From Rhodococcus sp. (in: high G+C Gram-positive bacteria) (GTDB lineage: Bacteria > Actinomycetota > Actinomycetes > Mycobacteriales > Mycobacteriaceae), in the NCBI RefSeq assembly GCF_023264675.1, contig NZ_JAHFVG010000011.1, positions 62,001-126,000 on the forward strand: a stretch of DNA of 64,000 nt. The letters run 5' to 3'. How positions within the stretch are numbered: the stretch's first letter is position 1; each line of letters opens with the position of its first letter. A program made the position numbers and the translations under genes. This document shows, in pieces, positions 8,103-16,087 of the stretch. Under the pieces are notes generated by a model, which was given only the letters and a program-made list of their open reading frames with translations, was not told where the DNA came from and made no database searches.

Positions 8103-8764
8103 CTGATCGGGTTGTCCGCGGTTCGGCTTCCCTTGCCCTCGAAAGGTGGCAGGAACGTACCCCAGCGCACGCACGTCCAACCACCGTCGGCCGCGGGAAC
8201 CAGTTCCACGGTTTCGGTGTTGTCGAGGTGATTGTCGGCGGCGAAAGCGCCGTCCACTCCGGCGAGGACGGCGCCGACGAGCCGGATGGCCGCACCGTGG
8301 CTCACGACGATCACGTCGGGACTCTCGCTCGATGCGAGGTACTGCTCACGTAGTGAATCCAGCACCGGCACATAGCGATCCAGGATCGAGCGGCCACTGT
8401 CACCGCCGGGCACCTGCGCGTCGAGGTCTCCTGCGTGCCAGCGACCGTAGATTTCGGTGAAGCCCTTGTGCGCTACGTCGTCACCTCGGCCTTCCCAGTC
8501 CCCTGCCTGCGCTTCGTGAAGACCGTCGCGAGTCTCGGGGACGACCGATGTCGCAGCCGAGATGTGCTCGGCGGTCTGCACGGCGCGCAGCGCCGAGGAC
8601 GAGACCAGAACACTCGGCGGCGTGGCCGCAATGGAGGATCCGAACCGTCGAGCCTGGTCGTGGCCGTGATCGGTCAACGCTGCGCCGGGTAGCTTCGTAT
8701 CGAGAAGCTTGTCGACATTCGCAAACGTCTGCCCGTGGCGCACGAGGACGAGCTTTCCGGTCAC
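8099..8764 (-). CDS. Phosphoglycerate-mutase-like histidine phosphatase
   Basis: A 221-residue histidine phosphatase with the complete active-site motif LVLVRHGQTFANVDKLLDT near the N-terminus, the SSALRAVQTAEHI block, the Glu of HEAQAGDWEGR and the second His of VVSHGAAIRLVG. Corresponds to Rv3837c (annotated gpm2), but the short cofactor-dependent relatives are often general phosphatases rather than glycolytic mutases, so the substrate is left open. Its ATG overlaps the stop of pheA by 4 nt (ATGA), so the two are translationally coupled, with pheA first. Confidence 0.87.
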   Translation of the reverse strand: MTGKLVLVRHGQTFANVDKLLDTKLPGAALTDHGHDQARRFGSSIAATPPSVLVSSSALRAVQTAEHISAATSVVPETRDGLHEAQAGDWEGRGDDVAHKGFTEIYGRWHAGDLDAQVPGGDSGRSILDRYVPVLDSLREQYLASSESPDVIVVSHGAAIRLVGAVLAGVDGAFAADNHLDNTETVELVPAADGGWTCVRWGTFLPPFEGKGSRTADNPIS

Positions 8765-9690
8765 AGGTCTCCCTTTCCTTCACGTAGTTGCGCGAGCCAA
8801 TCGATCTGCTCTTCCAACGACGGCGGGCGACGTCCTGTTCCCGCGGCGACGGGCCACGATCCGAGGAACCGCAACTTCATCTTGCTGTGCAACGCACGCA
8901 GAGCCTCGCCGACCGCGGGATCGTCGATATGGCCTGCACAGTCGACGTAGAACCAGTACGTCCCGAATTCTGTTCTGGTCGGCCGTGATTCGATGCGCGT
9001 GAGATCGATGTCGCGGATCCCCAACTCGGCGAGCGCACCCAGAAGGACGCCGGGAACATTGTCCGGCATGAGCACGAGTGCCGTGCGATCCGCCCCGGTA
9101 CGCGTCGGCGCAGGCCGCGGCAACGAGACCAACACGAAACGGGTGCGAGCATTCTCGACGTCGGCGACACCCGCGGCCAACGTGGGCAAGCCGAGTTGAG
9201 TGCCTGCCAGCGGCGTCGAGACCGCGGCGTCGGCAAGACCGGCCGCAACATCCTCTGCCGCAGCGGCATTCGACGACGCGAACTGCACCTCGACCCCCGG
9301 CAGGTTCTCCTCGATCCACAGCCGAACCTGAGCTGCCGCAATGGGATACGCCCTGATCGACCGGACGTCGGCCAAGGACTTTCCCGGAGCGCCAAGAATG
9401 GAGAACGCGACGTCGATCTCGGTCTCCGCCAAAATCTGCAGTCGGCTGCCGATGCCGAGAGAATCCAACGTCGGGGACACCGAACCTTCGACCGAACTCT
9501 CGATCGGCACCACGGCCGCGTCGACGGCGCCGTCACGAACGGCCTGCAACGTCAGTGGCGGACTGCCGAGCGGGATTCGCTCGGCGTCGCCGGGGTACCC
9601 GAGTTGTGCGAGTACACCATCGGACTCGAACTGGCTCAACGCCATCTCGGTGAACGTTCCCGATGGACCGAAGTACGCGATTCTGGGCAC
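8761..9690 (-). CDS. pheA: Prephenate dehydratase
   Basis: Converts prephenate to phenylpyruvate in phenylalanine synthesis. The 309 residues comprise a periplasmic-binding-like catalytic part (start MPRIAYFGPSGTFTEMAL; substrate motif ENARTRFVLVS with the conserved Thr-Arg-Phe) and a C-terminal ACT domain for phenylalanine feedback (GVLLGALAELGIRDIDLTRI followed by ESRP). No chorismate mutase domain is fused, as is usual in actinobacteria. Corresponds to Rv3838c. It leads a two-gene unit with the downstream phosphatase. Confidence 0.95.
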   Translation of the reverse strand: MPRIAYFGPSGTFTEMALSQFESDGVLAQLGYPGDAERIPLGSPPLTLQAVRDGAVDAAVVPIESSVEGSVSPTLDSLGIGSRLQILAETEIDVAFSILGAPGKSLADVRSIRAYPIAAAQVRLWIEENLPGVEVQFASSNAAAAEDVAAGLADAAVSTPLAGTQLGLPTLAAGVADVENARTRFVLVSLPRPAPTRTGADRTALVLMPDNVPGVLLGALAELGIRDIDLTRIESRPTRTEFGTYWFYVDCAGHIDDPAVGEALRALHSKMKLRFLGSWPVAAGTGRRPPSLEEQIDWLAQLREGKGDL

Positions 9691-9763
9691 ACTTCGAGGT
9701 TACGTGGTCGCGAGGGCTGTTCCTACGAAGTGACCGCCGACCAGGTCGGCCCGACAGTCGACG

Positions 9764-10525
9764 CTAGAGTCCGGCCTGGTCTGCTCCGTACTCCGCTTGC
9801 GCACTGGTGAATCCTTCGTACTCCAACTGGTCGATGAGGCCCTGCCGCGAGAAGGAAGTGAAGTCCAGATAGTCCTGAGCGGACTCCGCAGCTTGCTCGT
9901 TCCAGTCCGGCGACACGTAGTCCACCGCGAATGTCGCATCGGCCGTCGAATAGTCCTCGTACTCGAGCTGCTCGATCAGGCCCTGACGCGAGAAGGAGCT
10001 GAAACCGAGGTAGTCCCGCGCCGATCCCACGGCGTTCCGCTGACCGCTGCTCATCGCCGGCTGCGTGTTCTCGGGCGTGGTCGGCCGCGGGGCGGCCGTC
10101 ACGGGAGGTACGAGCTGTGCGGGTTCCGTCGTCGCAATCGGAGGGGCAGGCGCAACTGTGGTGGTAGGCCGCGGCGCGACGGTCGTGGTCGACGGCGCGA
10201 GGGTCGTGGTCGACGGCGCGAGGGTAGTGGTCGGCGCAGCACTCGACTGTGCCGTCGTGGTTCCCGAAGCACCTGAGGCGACGTCGGTCTTCTTGTCGGG
10301 ACCGACTACTGCGCCGAGGATCCCCACGATCACCACGAGAACGACTACCCCGCCCACGATCAGCGGCCATGTCTTGCGCTTCGGCTGATCCGGTGCCGGT
10401 GCGACACCCGGCCCCTGCGCGAACTCCGCCGGGAACGGCTGCACAGCAGATGTCCACTGTTGTCCGTCCCACCACCGCAGTTGTGCGGAACCTTCGGGGT
10501 CTGGATGCCATCCAGCTGGTGTCAT
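9764..10525 (-). CDS. DUF2510 protein with two Ltp-type repeats
   Basis: Membrane-anchored 253-residue protein. In order: an N-terminal DUF2510 domain (MTPAGWHPDPEGSAQLRWWD), one membrane helix (WPLIVGGVVVLVVIVGILGA), a long Thr/Pro/Ala linker with short TTTLAPS-type repeats, and two copies of the host cell surface-exposed lipoprotein repeat (PF07553), the first around YLGFSSFSRQGLIEQLEYED and the second around YLDFTSFSRQGLIDQLEYEG. Ltp proteins of phages exclude superinfection, while many chromosomal copies have no known role. The ATG at 10523-10525 is chosen because the DUF2510 motif starts right there. No lipobox is present; anchoring is by the helix. Confidence 0.8.
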   Translation of the reverse strand: MTPAGWHPDPEGSAQLRWWDGQQWTSAVQPFPAEFAQGPGVAPAPDQPKRKTWPLIVGGVVVLVVIVGILGAVVGPDKKTDVASGASGTTTAQSSAAPTTTLAPSTTTLAPSTTTVAPRPTTTVAPAPPIATTEPAQLVPPVTAAPRPTTPENTQPAMSSGQRNAVGSARDYLGFSSFSRQGLIEQLEYEDYSTADATFAVDYVSPDWNEQAAESAQDYLDFTSFSRQGLIDQLEYEGFTSAQAEYGADQAGL

Positions 10526-10823
10526 GGTGGGTTCCTCACGTTGTGGGCATTCGCCCCGCTGCCGTACCTCGAAGATCGGCAAGTCGACGAATCACGGAGC
10601 CACTTCCACAACAGGGCTGACCAGGATTTCGAAAGGTACTTGAAAGTGATACCACCTGGTCCGTGTTCCACGGAACCATCCATCGCAGCTACTCCCGGCG
10701 AACTGCGAAAACACCACGGGCACACCGACGATTTCATTCGACTGAATGACTCTCGCGTTGCCGCCGTTCACATTGCGGCGTCGAACCCGAACGAGCACTT
10801 CGTCGGCGAGGTTTGCGCGCCTG
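10526..10823. other. Gene-free 298-bp interval upstream of the Ltp gene
   Basis: Holds the 5' region of the minus-strand Ltp-repeat gene. A short inverted repeat CCGTG-TTC-CACGG lies near 10661-10673. No ORF with a convincing ribosome site or homology was seen; nothing else can be supported. Confidence 0.4.
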
Positions 10824-11519
10824 TCAGGCGAGCCCCGCGCCGACGAGATCCCGGTGCGCCGAGTCGGCGTCGTCGATCTCGATGCCGAGCAGGACGGTGC
10901 GCACTGCTTCCGCTGCCTCGGGTCTCAGTGCAGCGAGTGCCGCGAGATCGGGTTGCGCGAGAGCGGTAGGAATGTCGTCACCGCGCAGTGCCGCGACGGT
11001 GGCCGCGAGGATCGCGAACACTTCCGCGCCGGACGATGCCGTGGCGACGAAACCGACCTCGGCATGAGCGACGACCGCCAACACGTCGGCGATGTGGCGC
11101 GGCGCCGACGATGCCGCGAAACCGGGGGTCCGATGGGCGTCGACGATGGCCGTGACGGTATCGAGATCGACCTGCTCGGGGAAAATCACCAGCGGCGAGG
11201 GCAACCGGAGAGCGAGGGCGTCGGACAGGGTGCTCTCGTCCACGCTCACGTGGAACCGAACCACCTCGTACGTGGCGACGGCGTCGCGTTTCAATTCTTC
11301 GGGATCGATGTCGAGGTCGACGGTGATGCGGCCGAGATCGACGTCGGCGGAGAGACCCGTCAGCGTCGACGCAGTGATCACCGCAGGCCCGGTCGAGATG
11401 GATCCCGGACGAGCCGTGGCGGCGGCGGCGGCGCTGCCGAGTCGCTGCTGAAGCAGGCCCGCGACAAGAGCCTGCGGGTCGGGTCGGTGGGGCACTCCCA
11501 GCGTCAAAGGAATCGACAT
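10824..11519 (-). CDS. Conserved hypothetical protein
   Basis: A 231-residue soluble protein, rich in Ala, Leu and Val, without signal peptide or membrane segments. Start taken as ATG 11517-11519 (MSIPLTLGVPHRPDPQALVA), since the upstream extension to 11576 has no conserved look and overlaps the iron box region. I do not recognise a domain. The middle reads like an alpha/beta fold (ITVDLDIDPEELKRDAVATY) and the last third is helical. It is divergent from the DUF2470 protein, with an IdeR-like box between them, so iron may control both directions, but that is inference. Confidence 0.6.
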   Translation of the reverse strand: MSIPLTLGVPHRPDPQALVAGLLQQRLGSAAAAATARPGSISTGPAVITASTLTGLSADVDLGRITVDLDIDPEELKRDAVATYEVVRFHVSVDESTLSDALALRLPSPLVIFPEQVDLDTVTAIVDAHRTPGFAASSAPRHIADVLAVVAHAEVGFVATASSGAEVFAILAATVAALRGDDIPTALAQPDLAALAALRPEAAEAVRTVLLGIEIDDADSAHRDLVGAGLA

Positions 11520-11584
11520 TCGCACCACGGTAGACCGCGATTGTCCGCGCCCAGCACTTGCGATGCAGGCAAGCATGAACTAAC

Positions 11585-11603
11585 TTAGGTTTGCCTCACC
11601 TAC
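11585..11603. promoter_or_regulatory. IdeR/DtxR-like iron box
   Basis: TTAGGTTTGCCTCACCTAC matches the actinobacterial IdeR box TTAGGTTAGGCTAACCTAA at 15 of 19 positions by eye. It lies 24 bp before the DUF2470 gene start, where bound Fe-IdeR would block transcription, predicting induction in low iron. It could also affect the divergent gene at 11519. Confidence 0.75.
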
Positions 11604-11626
11604 TCGAACCCGCATCGGAGGAGCCC

Positions 11627-12394
11627 ATGCTCGGCACCGCGACGACAGGACCGTCTACCGCAGAACGAGTCCGCAGCGCCTGTGCGCGCGCGGAGGGTGC
11701 GACGTTGGCGATCGAAGGCAGCGAACCCGTCATCACCTCTCTCCACCATCTGCGCCCCAACGGTGAAGTCATCGTGGCAGTGCCCACCGATTCGGCGATG
11801 GGCGCCATTGCCTGGCAGTCGGCCCGTGCCGGAGTTCCGGCGGTACTCGAGCTGACCGACCACGCACCGCTGGCGTTGCGCGAACCGGTCCGCTCGCTGG
11901 TGTGGTTGCGCGGCGAGCTGCGCCCCGTACCCGAATCGCTCATGCGGCCGATGGCCGGCGCCGTTGCTGCCGAGCACCCGCATCCCGCTCTGCTCGACGT
12001 CGGTCACAGCACGGTACTGCTGCGACTCATCCTCTCCTCGGCCGTCGTAGCCGACAGCACGGGCGCAGAACCCGTCGCCGTGGAGGACCTGCTCGCCGCC
12101 GAGCCCGATCCGTTCTGGGAGATGGAAACCAGCTGGCTGCAGCACCTCGACGAGGACCATGCGGACCTCGTCAACCAGCTCGCCCGACGACTACCACCGT
12201 CGCTGCGTCAGGGCCGCATTCGCCCTCTCGGAATCGATCGCTACGGCATTCGACTGCGAATCGAAAGTGACTACGGCGACAACGACGTCCGCCTCGGATT
12301 CGCCGAACCGGTCGACGACATGACGTCACTCAGCCGCGCACTCCGAGTACTCGCAGGCTGCCCCTTTCTCAACGGCCTCCGCGCACGAGGCTGA
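11627..12394 (+). CDS. DUF2470-domain protein, iron regulated
   Basis: A 255-residue cytoplasmic protein corresponding to Rv3839. The N-terminal half has a FMN-binding split-barrel look (pyridoxamine-oxidase/heme-utilisation type), and the C-terminal half carries DUF2470 (HLDEDHADLVNQLARRLPPS). DUF2470 proteins are tied to heme use and degradation, so a role in heme or iron handling is plausible but unproven. The start ATG 11627 has GGAGGAG just upstream; the frame is open to 11591. The IdeR-like box at 11585-11603 gives direct support for iron control. Confidence 0.8.
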   Translation: MLGTATTGPSTAERVRSACARAEGATLAIEGSEPVITSLHHLRPNGEVIVAVPTDSAMGAIAWQSARAGVPAVLELTDHAPLALREPVRSLVWLRGELRPVPESLMRPMAGAVAAEHPHPALLDVGHSTVLLRLILSSAVVADSTGAEPVAVEDLLAAEPDPFWEMETSWLQHLDEDHADLVNQLARRLPPSLRQGRIRPLGIDRYGIRLRIESDYGDNDVRLGFAEPVDDMTSLSRALRVLAGCPFLNGLRARG

Positions 12395-12415
12395 TGCTCG
12401 GGCAGACTTGCCCTC

Positions 12416-13222
12416 GTGATCGATGTCAAAAGCTGGCTGAAGCCACCTGCCCCCGAAGCAGGGGAACCGCTCGAACCCAGTGAACGCCGCGCGATCAAGA
12501 TCGAGATCGCGATCGTTCTGCTCGTGACCTTCGGGCTCAGCGGCCTGAGCAGCATCTTGTCGCTCGTCGAGGACGCCCTCCTTGCCGGGAGCCTCTCGGA
12601 TCAGACAGTGGCGCTCAATACCTCGAGCTCGAGCCTCGGGATCATCGACCTGCTCTACCAGTTCCTCCGAATCCTGCGCCTCGTCGCCTGGGGCGCCCTC
12701 GGCCTGTACCTTCTGTGGCGCGCAGGCCTCGGTCCACGACGTATCGGGCTCGCGCGTCCACGGGCCAGGACGGACCTGCTTCAGGGGCTCGGCCTTGCCT
12801 GCGTGATCGGTCTGCCGGGCCTCGTGTTCTATCTCGTCGGCAACGCCATCGGACTCAACCTCACCGTGGTTCCCAGCACCATCGACGACCATTGGTGGCG
12901 AATACCGGCGCTCGTCGCCTACGCGTTCGCCAATTCCGGCGCCGAGGAGATCCTCGTCGTCGCCTACCTGATTTCGAGGCTGCGACGCCTCGGCCTCGGC
13001 GAGAACTCGTCACTGCTCGCGTCCGCCGTATTACGGGGCTCCTACCACCTCTACCAGGGGCTCGGCGCGGGATTCGGCAACCTGCTGATGGGCCTGGTGT
13101 TCGGACGCTTCTGGCAGAAGACGAACCGTCTGTGGCCGCTTCTCATCGCGCATGCCCTCATCGACATCGTCGCGTTCGTCGGATACACCGCACTGCGCGG
13201 TCATCTTTCGTGGCTGCCGTGA
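12416..13222 (+). CDS. CPBP family intramembrane metalloprotease
   Basis: Integral membrane protein of 268 residues of the CPBP (Abi/CAAX-protease-like) family. After an N-terminal cytoplasmic tail there are about seven or eight hydrophobic segments. The family motifs are visible: NSGAEEILVVAYLISRL (the Glu-Glu pair), RGSYHLYQGLGAGFGN (the Arg...Tyr-His motif), and LIAHALIDIVAFVGY (His and Asp). These polar residues in the membrane form the presumed metal site. Substrate unknown. The GTG start at 12416 follows the DUF2470 gene by 21 nt, so co-transcription is likely. Confidence 0.85.
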   Translation: MIDVKSWLKPPAPEAGEPLEPSERRAIKIEIAIVLLVTFGLSGLSSILSLVEDALLAGSLSDQTVALNTSSSSLGIIDLLYQFLRILRLVAWGALGLYLLWRAGLGPRRIGLARPRARTDLLQGLGLACVIGLPGLVFYLVGNAIGLNLTVVPSTIDDHWWRIPALVAYAFANSGAEEILVVAYLISRLRRLGLGENSSLLASAVLRGSYHLYQGLGAGFGNLLMGLVFGRFWQKTNRLWPLLIAHALIDIVAFVGYTALRGHLSWLP

Positions 13223-13247
13223 CGGCGCGGATGGGTACAGTCGATCC

Positions 13248-14762
13248 GTGAGCGACGACCAGCAGAATCGGGGAAACCCCAGGCAGGGACCGCCTCCTGG
13301 CCGCCGTGTACCGCCGCCGCCGAGCAGCGCGCCTCCTCAGGGCCAACGGCCGCCGCCGTCCGGGCAGCGTCCACCGCCGTCACAGCCGCCTCCCGGATAC
13401 CGGCCGCCTCCGTCGGGCAACAGGCCACCTCAGGGCCAACGGCCCCCTCCTGGCTACCGACCTCCTCCCGGCCAACAGCCGCCGCCCGGCTACCGGCCAC
13501 CGCCCCGGGAGGGCACTCAGATCATTCGACGAGACGGGCGTCCGGTGGCACCGTCGCCTGGCCAACAGGCATGGTCGCAGTCCCCCGAGCCCGATGCCGT
13601 CTCCCGTGGGCCGAATCCCACTCGGCACTACCCGCGCAACGAAGGCAACGACGGCAAGGCGGGTAGCGGGGCCGGCGGGTATGCCCCGACCCAGACGCCG
13701 CGGCCGTACACCGAGCAGCCGCGCCGCGAAGAACCGCCTCGTCGCCGTCCGGCCCCGGCTCCCGAACGTGCGCTGCGCCGACCCGAGCCGGCAGCGCCGC
13801 CGCGCGTCCGCAAGAAGCGGCACTGGGGTCGACGGTTCGGTTTGACGTTCCTGGCGCTACTCCTCGTCGTGGGAGGGCTCGTCTACTACGTGGACAGCTC
13901 GCTCACCCGCGTCGATGCGTTGAGCAGCTACGACGGGCGGATCGCGGACACCCCGGGGACCAACTGGTTGCTCGTCGGCTCCGATTCGCGCGCAGGCCTG
14001 ACGCCGGAGGAAGAAGCGTCGCTGGCCACCGGCGGCGAAACCGGGCCGAGCCGTACCGACACGATCATCCTGATCCACATTCCGTCCGGCGGCGGTGCGA
14101 CGACGATGGTGAGCCTGCCGCGCGACTCGTACGTGTCGGTTCCGGGCAACGGCCAGAACAAGCTCAATGCGTCGTTCGCACTGGGCGGGCCACCACTCCT
14201 CGTCCAGACCGTCGAGGGCGCAACGGGATTGCGGATAGATCATTACGCCGAAATCGGGTTCGGCGGCTTCGCCGGCATCGTCGATGCGCTCGGCGGTGTC
14301 GATGTGTGTCTGCAGAATGCGATCTCCGATCCTCTCGCCGGAATCGACCTTCCCGCGGGTTGCCAGGAGCTCGCAGGCTCACAGGCACTCGGCTTCGTAC
14401 GTTCTCGCGCAACGGCTCTCGCCGATCTCGACCGGATGAACAATCAGCGTCAGTTCATGTCGGCGCTGTTGGCCAAAGCGACGAGTCCCTCGACCTTCCT
14501 CAATCCACTTCGGCTGTGGCCGTTGGTCAAGGACACGGCGTCCTCGCTCAGCGTCGACGAGGGCGACCACATCTGGAACCTCGCCTCGCTCGCGTGGGCG
14601 ATGCGCGGGGATCTCGTCACCACCACCGTCCCGGTCGGCGGATTCGAGGACACCGACGTCGGCAATGTGCTGCTGTGGGATTCCGATCGCGCGTCGCAGT
14701 TCTTCGGCGCGCTGGAGGAGGACCGTCAGATACCCGAGGAGCTTCGCACTGCCGGTCCGTAG
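13248..14762 (+). CDS. LytR-CpsA-Psr (LCP) cell-wall ligase
   Basis: A 504-residue enzyme predicted to attach arabinogalactan or other polymers to peptidoglycan on the outer face of the membrane. Residues 1-180 are an unusual proline-rich cytoplasmic tail with repeated PPPGYRPPPSG-type units. One membrane helix follows (FGLTFLALLLVVGGLVYYVD). The LCP domain shows NWLLVGSDSRAG, SRTDTIILIHIP, SLPRDSYVSVPG and FVRSRATALADLDRMNNQRQ, which include the Arg and Asp residues that bind the pyrophosphate-lipid substrate. GTG 13248 is the start; upstream frame overlaps the protease gene. Position corresponds to Rv3840, which is shorter in M. tuberculosis. Confidence 0.88.
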   Translation: MSDDQQNRGNPRQGPPPGRRVPPPPSSAPPQGQRPPPSGQRPPPSQPPPGYRPPPSGNRPPQGQRPPPGYRPPPGQQPPPGYRPPPREGTQIIRRDGRPVAPSPGQQAWSQSPEPDAVSRGPNPTRHYPRNEGNDGKAGSGAGGYAPTQTPRPYTEQPRREEPPRRRPAPAPERALRRPEPAAPPRVRKKRHWGRRFGLTFLALLLVVGGLVYYVDSSLTRVDALSSYDGRIADTPGTNWLLVGSDSRAGLTPEEEASLATGGETGPSRTDTIILIHIPSGGGATTMVSLPRDSYVSVPGNGQNKLNASFALGGPPLLVQTVEGATGLRIDHYAEIGFGGFAGIVDALGGVDVCLQNAISDPLAGIDLPAGCQELAGSQALGFVRSRATALADLDRMNNQRQFMSALLAKATSPSTFLNPLRLWPLVKDTASSLSVDEGDHIWNLASLAWAMRGDLVTTTVPVGGFEDTDVGNVLLWDSDRASQFFGALEEDRQIPEELRTAGP

Positions 14763-14788
14763 ATCTTCACACTGCTCCCTTCTCGCGC

Positions 14789-14805
14789 AGGGTAGCCTGA
14801 CCTGA
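14789..14805. promoter_or_regulatory. Possible IdeR-like box at the first ferritin start
   Basis: AGGGTAGCCTGACCTGA matches the inner 17 positions of the IdeR consensus at 13 of 17 by eye and abuts the ATG at 14805. Weak to moderate match; a bound regulator here would be expected to block expression. Confidence 0.35.
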
Positions 14806-15350
14806 TGACTTCGACCCGGTTGAGCGACACTGCATTCGACGATCTTCTGCTCGCGCAGGTCGGTCACGAATTCACGGCATCTCAGCAATACGTCTCGATC
14901 GCCGTGTGGTTCGACACCAACGACCTTCCCCAGCTTGCTCGACGGTTCTACGCGCAAGCGACCGAGGAACGCGGCCACGCGATGATGATGATTCAGTACC
15001 TCATCGACAAGGGCTCGGCGGTCGACGTTCCGCGGATCGGCGAGATCGTCACCGAGTTCTCGAAGGTGAACGAACCGATCGAGCTTGCGCTCGCCCAGGA
15101 GAAGGCGGTGACCGATCAGATCACCTCGCTCGCCCGCACCGCGAGGGCGGACGGCGACTACATCGGCGAGCAGTTCGTCGGGTGGTTCCTCCAGGAACAG
15201 GTGGAAGAAGTATCGAGTATGCGGAGTCTGCTGAACATAGTGCGTCGCGCCGGAGGTCAGCTGTTCGATGTCGAGGAGTACGTCGCCCGCGAAACCGCTG
15301 CCCGAGTGAGCCGCACCACCAATCCTCCGAAAGAGGCCGGCGCATTGTGA
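14805..15350 (+). CDS. Ferritin-like iron storage protein (first copy)
   Basis: A 181-residue four-helix-bundle ferritin that would oxidise and store iron in a 24-mer shell. The diiron site residues are in the expected blocks: Glu of GHEFTASQQYVSIAVWF, the EERGHAMMMIQYL helix (E and H) and Glu of ALAQEKAVTDQI. It is close to the second ferritin 113 bp downstream but more diverged from BfrB of M. tuberculosis, with a different C-terminal tail (TTNPPKEAGAL). It follows the LCP gene with a 42-nt gap. Whether the two ferritins mix in one shell is unknown. Confidence 0.9.
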   Translation: MTSTRLSDTAFDDLLLAQVGHEFTASQQYVSIAVWFDTNDLPQLARRFYAQATEERGHAMMMIQYLIDKGSAVDVPRIGEIVTEFSKVNEPIELALAQEKAVTDQITSLARTARADGDYIGEQFVGWFLQEQVEEVSSMRSLLNIVRRAGGQLFDVEEYVARETAARVSRTTNPPKEAGAL

Positions 15351-15375
15351 CGATTTCCCTGGTGAGAGTCAAGAA

Positions 15376-15429
15376 TTAGGCAAATCTTATTTAGGCAACG
15401 GTGACCTCAATAAGGTTCAGCTTGGATGA
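15376..15429. promoter_or_regulatory. Low-GC bfrB promoter with two weak IdeR-like sites
   Basis: This AT-richer stretch holds TTAGGCAAATCTTATTTAG (15376-15394) and TAAGGTTCAGCTTGGATGA (15411-15429). Each matches the IdeR consensus at about 11 of 19 positions. Tandem upstream sites are how IdeR activates bfrB in M. tuberculosis, so the arrangement is suggestive, but each single match is weak. Confidence 0.35.
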
Positions 15430-15462
15430 CAATGCCCTCTGACCAGCATATTGTCCTTTTTC

Positions 15463-16017
15463 ATGAGCGCAGACATCAAAGAAACAACACACTCGAAGTT
15501 CCACGCACTTCTTCGCGATCAGATCCGCAACGAATTCAATGCCTCGCATCAGTACATTGCGACGGCCGTGTATTTCGCCAACGTCGATCTGCCGCAGCTG
15601 GCACAGCATTTCTACGCACAGGCCGTCGAAGAGCGTAACCACGCCATGATGATCGTCCAGTACTTCCTCGACCGCGACATCACCGTCGAGCTCACCGGAG
15701 TCGACGGCGCAAAGTCCGTGTTCACCGATGCACGCGAGCCGATTGCCCTGGCTCTCGCGCAGGAGGAAACCGTCACCGAGCAGATCATCAACCTCGCGAG
15801 CACTGCACGCGAAGAGGGTGACTACCTGGGCGAGCAGTTCATGCAGTGGTTCCTGAAGGAGCAGGTCGAAGAGGTTGCCAGCATGAAGACGCTGCTCAAC
15901 ATCGCCGACCGCGCCGGCCACAACCTGTTCGATCTCGAAGAGTTCGTCGCCCGTGAGTACAGCAACTCCGTGCCTGCCGATTCCGGCGCACCGAAGGCTG
16001 CAGGCGGCTCGATCTAG
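15463..16017 (+). CDS. bfrB: Ferritin BfrB
   Basis: A 184-residue ferritin close to BfrB (Rv3841) of M. tuberculosis, including the C-terminal extension ending SGAPKAAGGSI. The ferroxidase residues are present: IRNEFNASHQYIATAVYF, EERNHAMMIVQYFL and LAQEETVTEQI. It lacks the heme-binding Met of bacterioferritin at the usual place, consistent with a non-heme ferritin despite the gene name. The start is ATG 15463 (MSADIKETTHSKFHALL); no strong Shine-Dalgarno sequence precedes it, and TTG 15451 is the only nearby alternative. Transcription ends at the perfect hairpin 16036-16081. Confidence 0.93.
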   Translation: MSADIKETTHSKFHALLRDQIRNEFNASHQYIATAVYFANVDLPQLAQHFYAQAVEERNHAMMIVQYFLDRDITVELTGVDGAKSVFTDAREPIALALAQEETVTEQIINLASTAREEGDYLGEQFMQWFLKEQVEEVASMKTLLNIADRAGHNLFDLEEFVAREYSNSVPADSGAPKAAGGSI

Positions 16018-16035
16018 ACAGTTCGGCTGCGCTCT

Positions 16036-16081
16036 CATGTGAGTGGTAATCCATAGCCCGCTATGGATTACCACTCACATG
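16036..16081. terminator. Perfect 22-bp palindrome, bidirectional terminator
   Basis: Arms 16036-16057 (CATGTGAGTGGTAATCCATA...) and 16060-16081 are exact reverse complements with only two bases between. It sits between the convergent ends of bfrB (16017) and the DUF5926 gene (16088), so it should stop transcription from both sides. The exceptionally long, AT-moderate stem differs from the other hairpins here. Confidence 0.75.
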
Positions 16082-16087
16082 TGCGAA

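Noticed and set aside
13300-13500. Short direct repeats resembling a CRISPR-like pattern
   Set aside because: They encode in-frame Pro-rich repeats of the LCP protein tail, with no constant repeat or spacer lengths.
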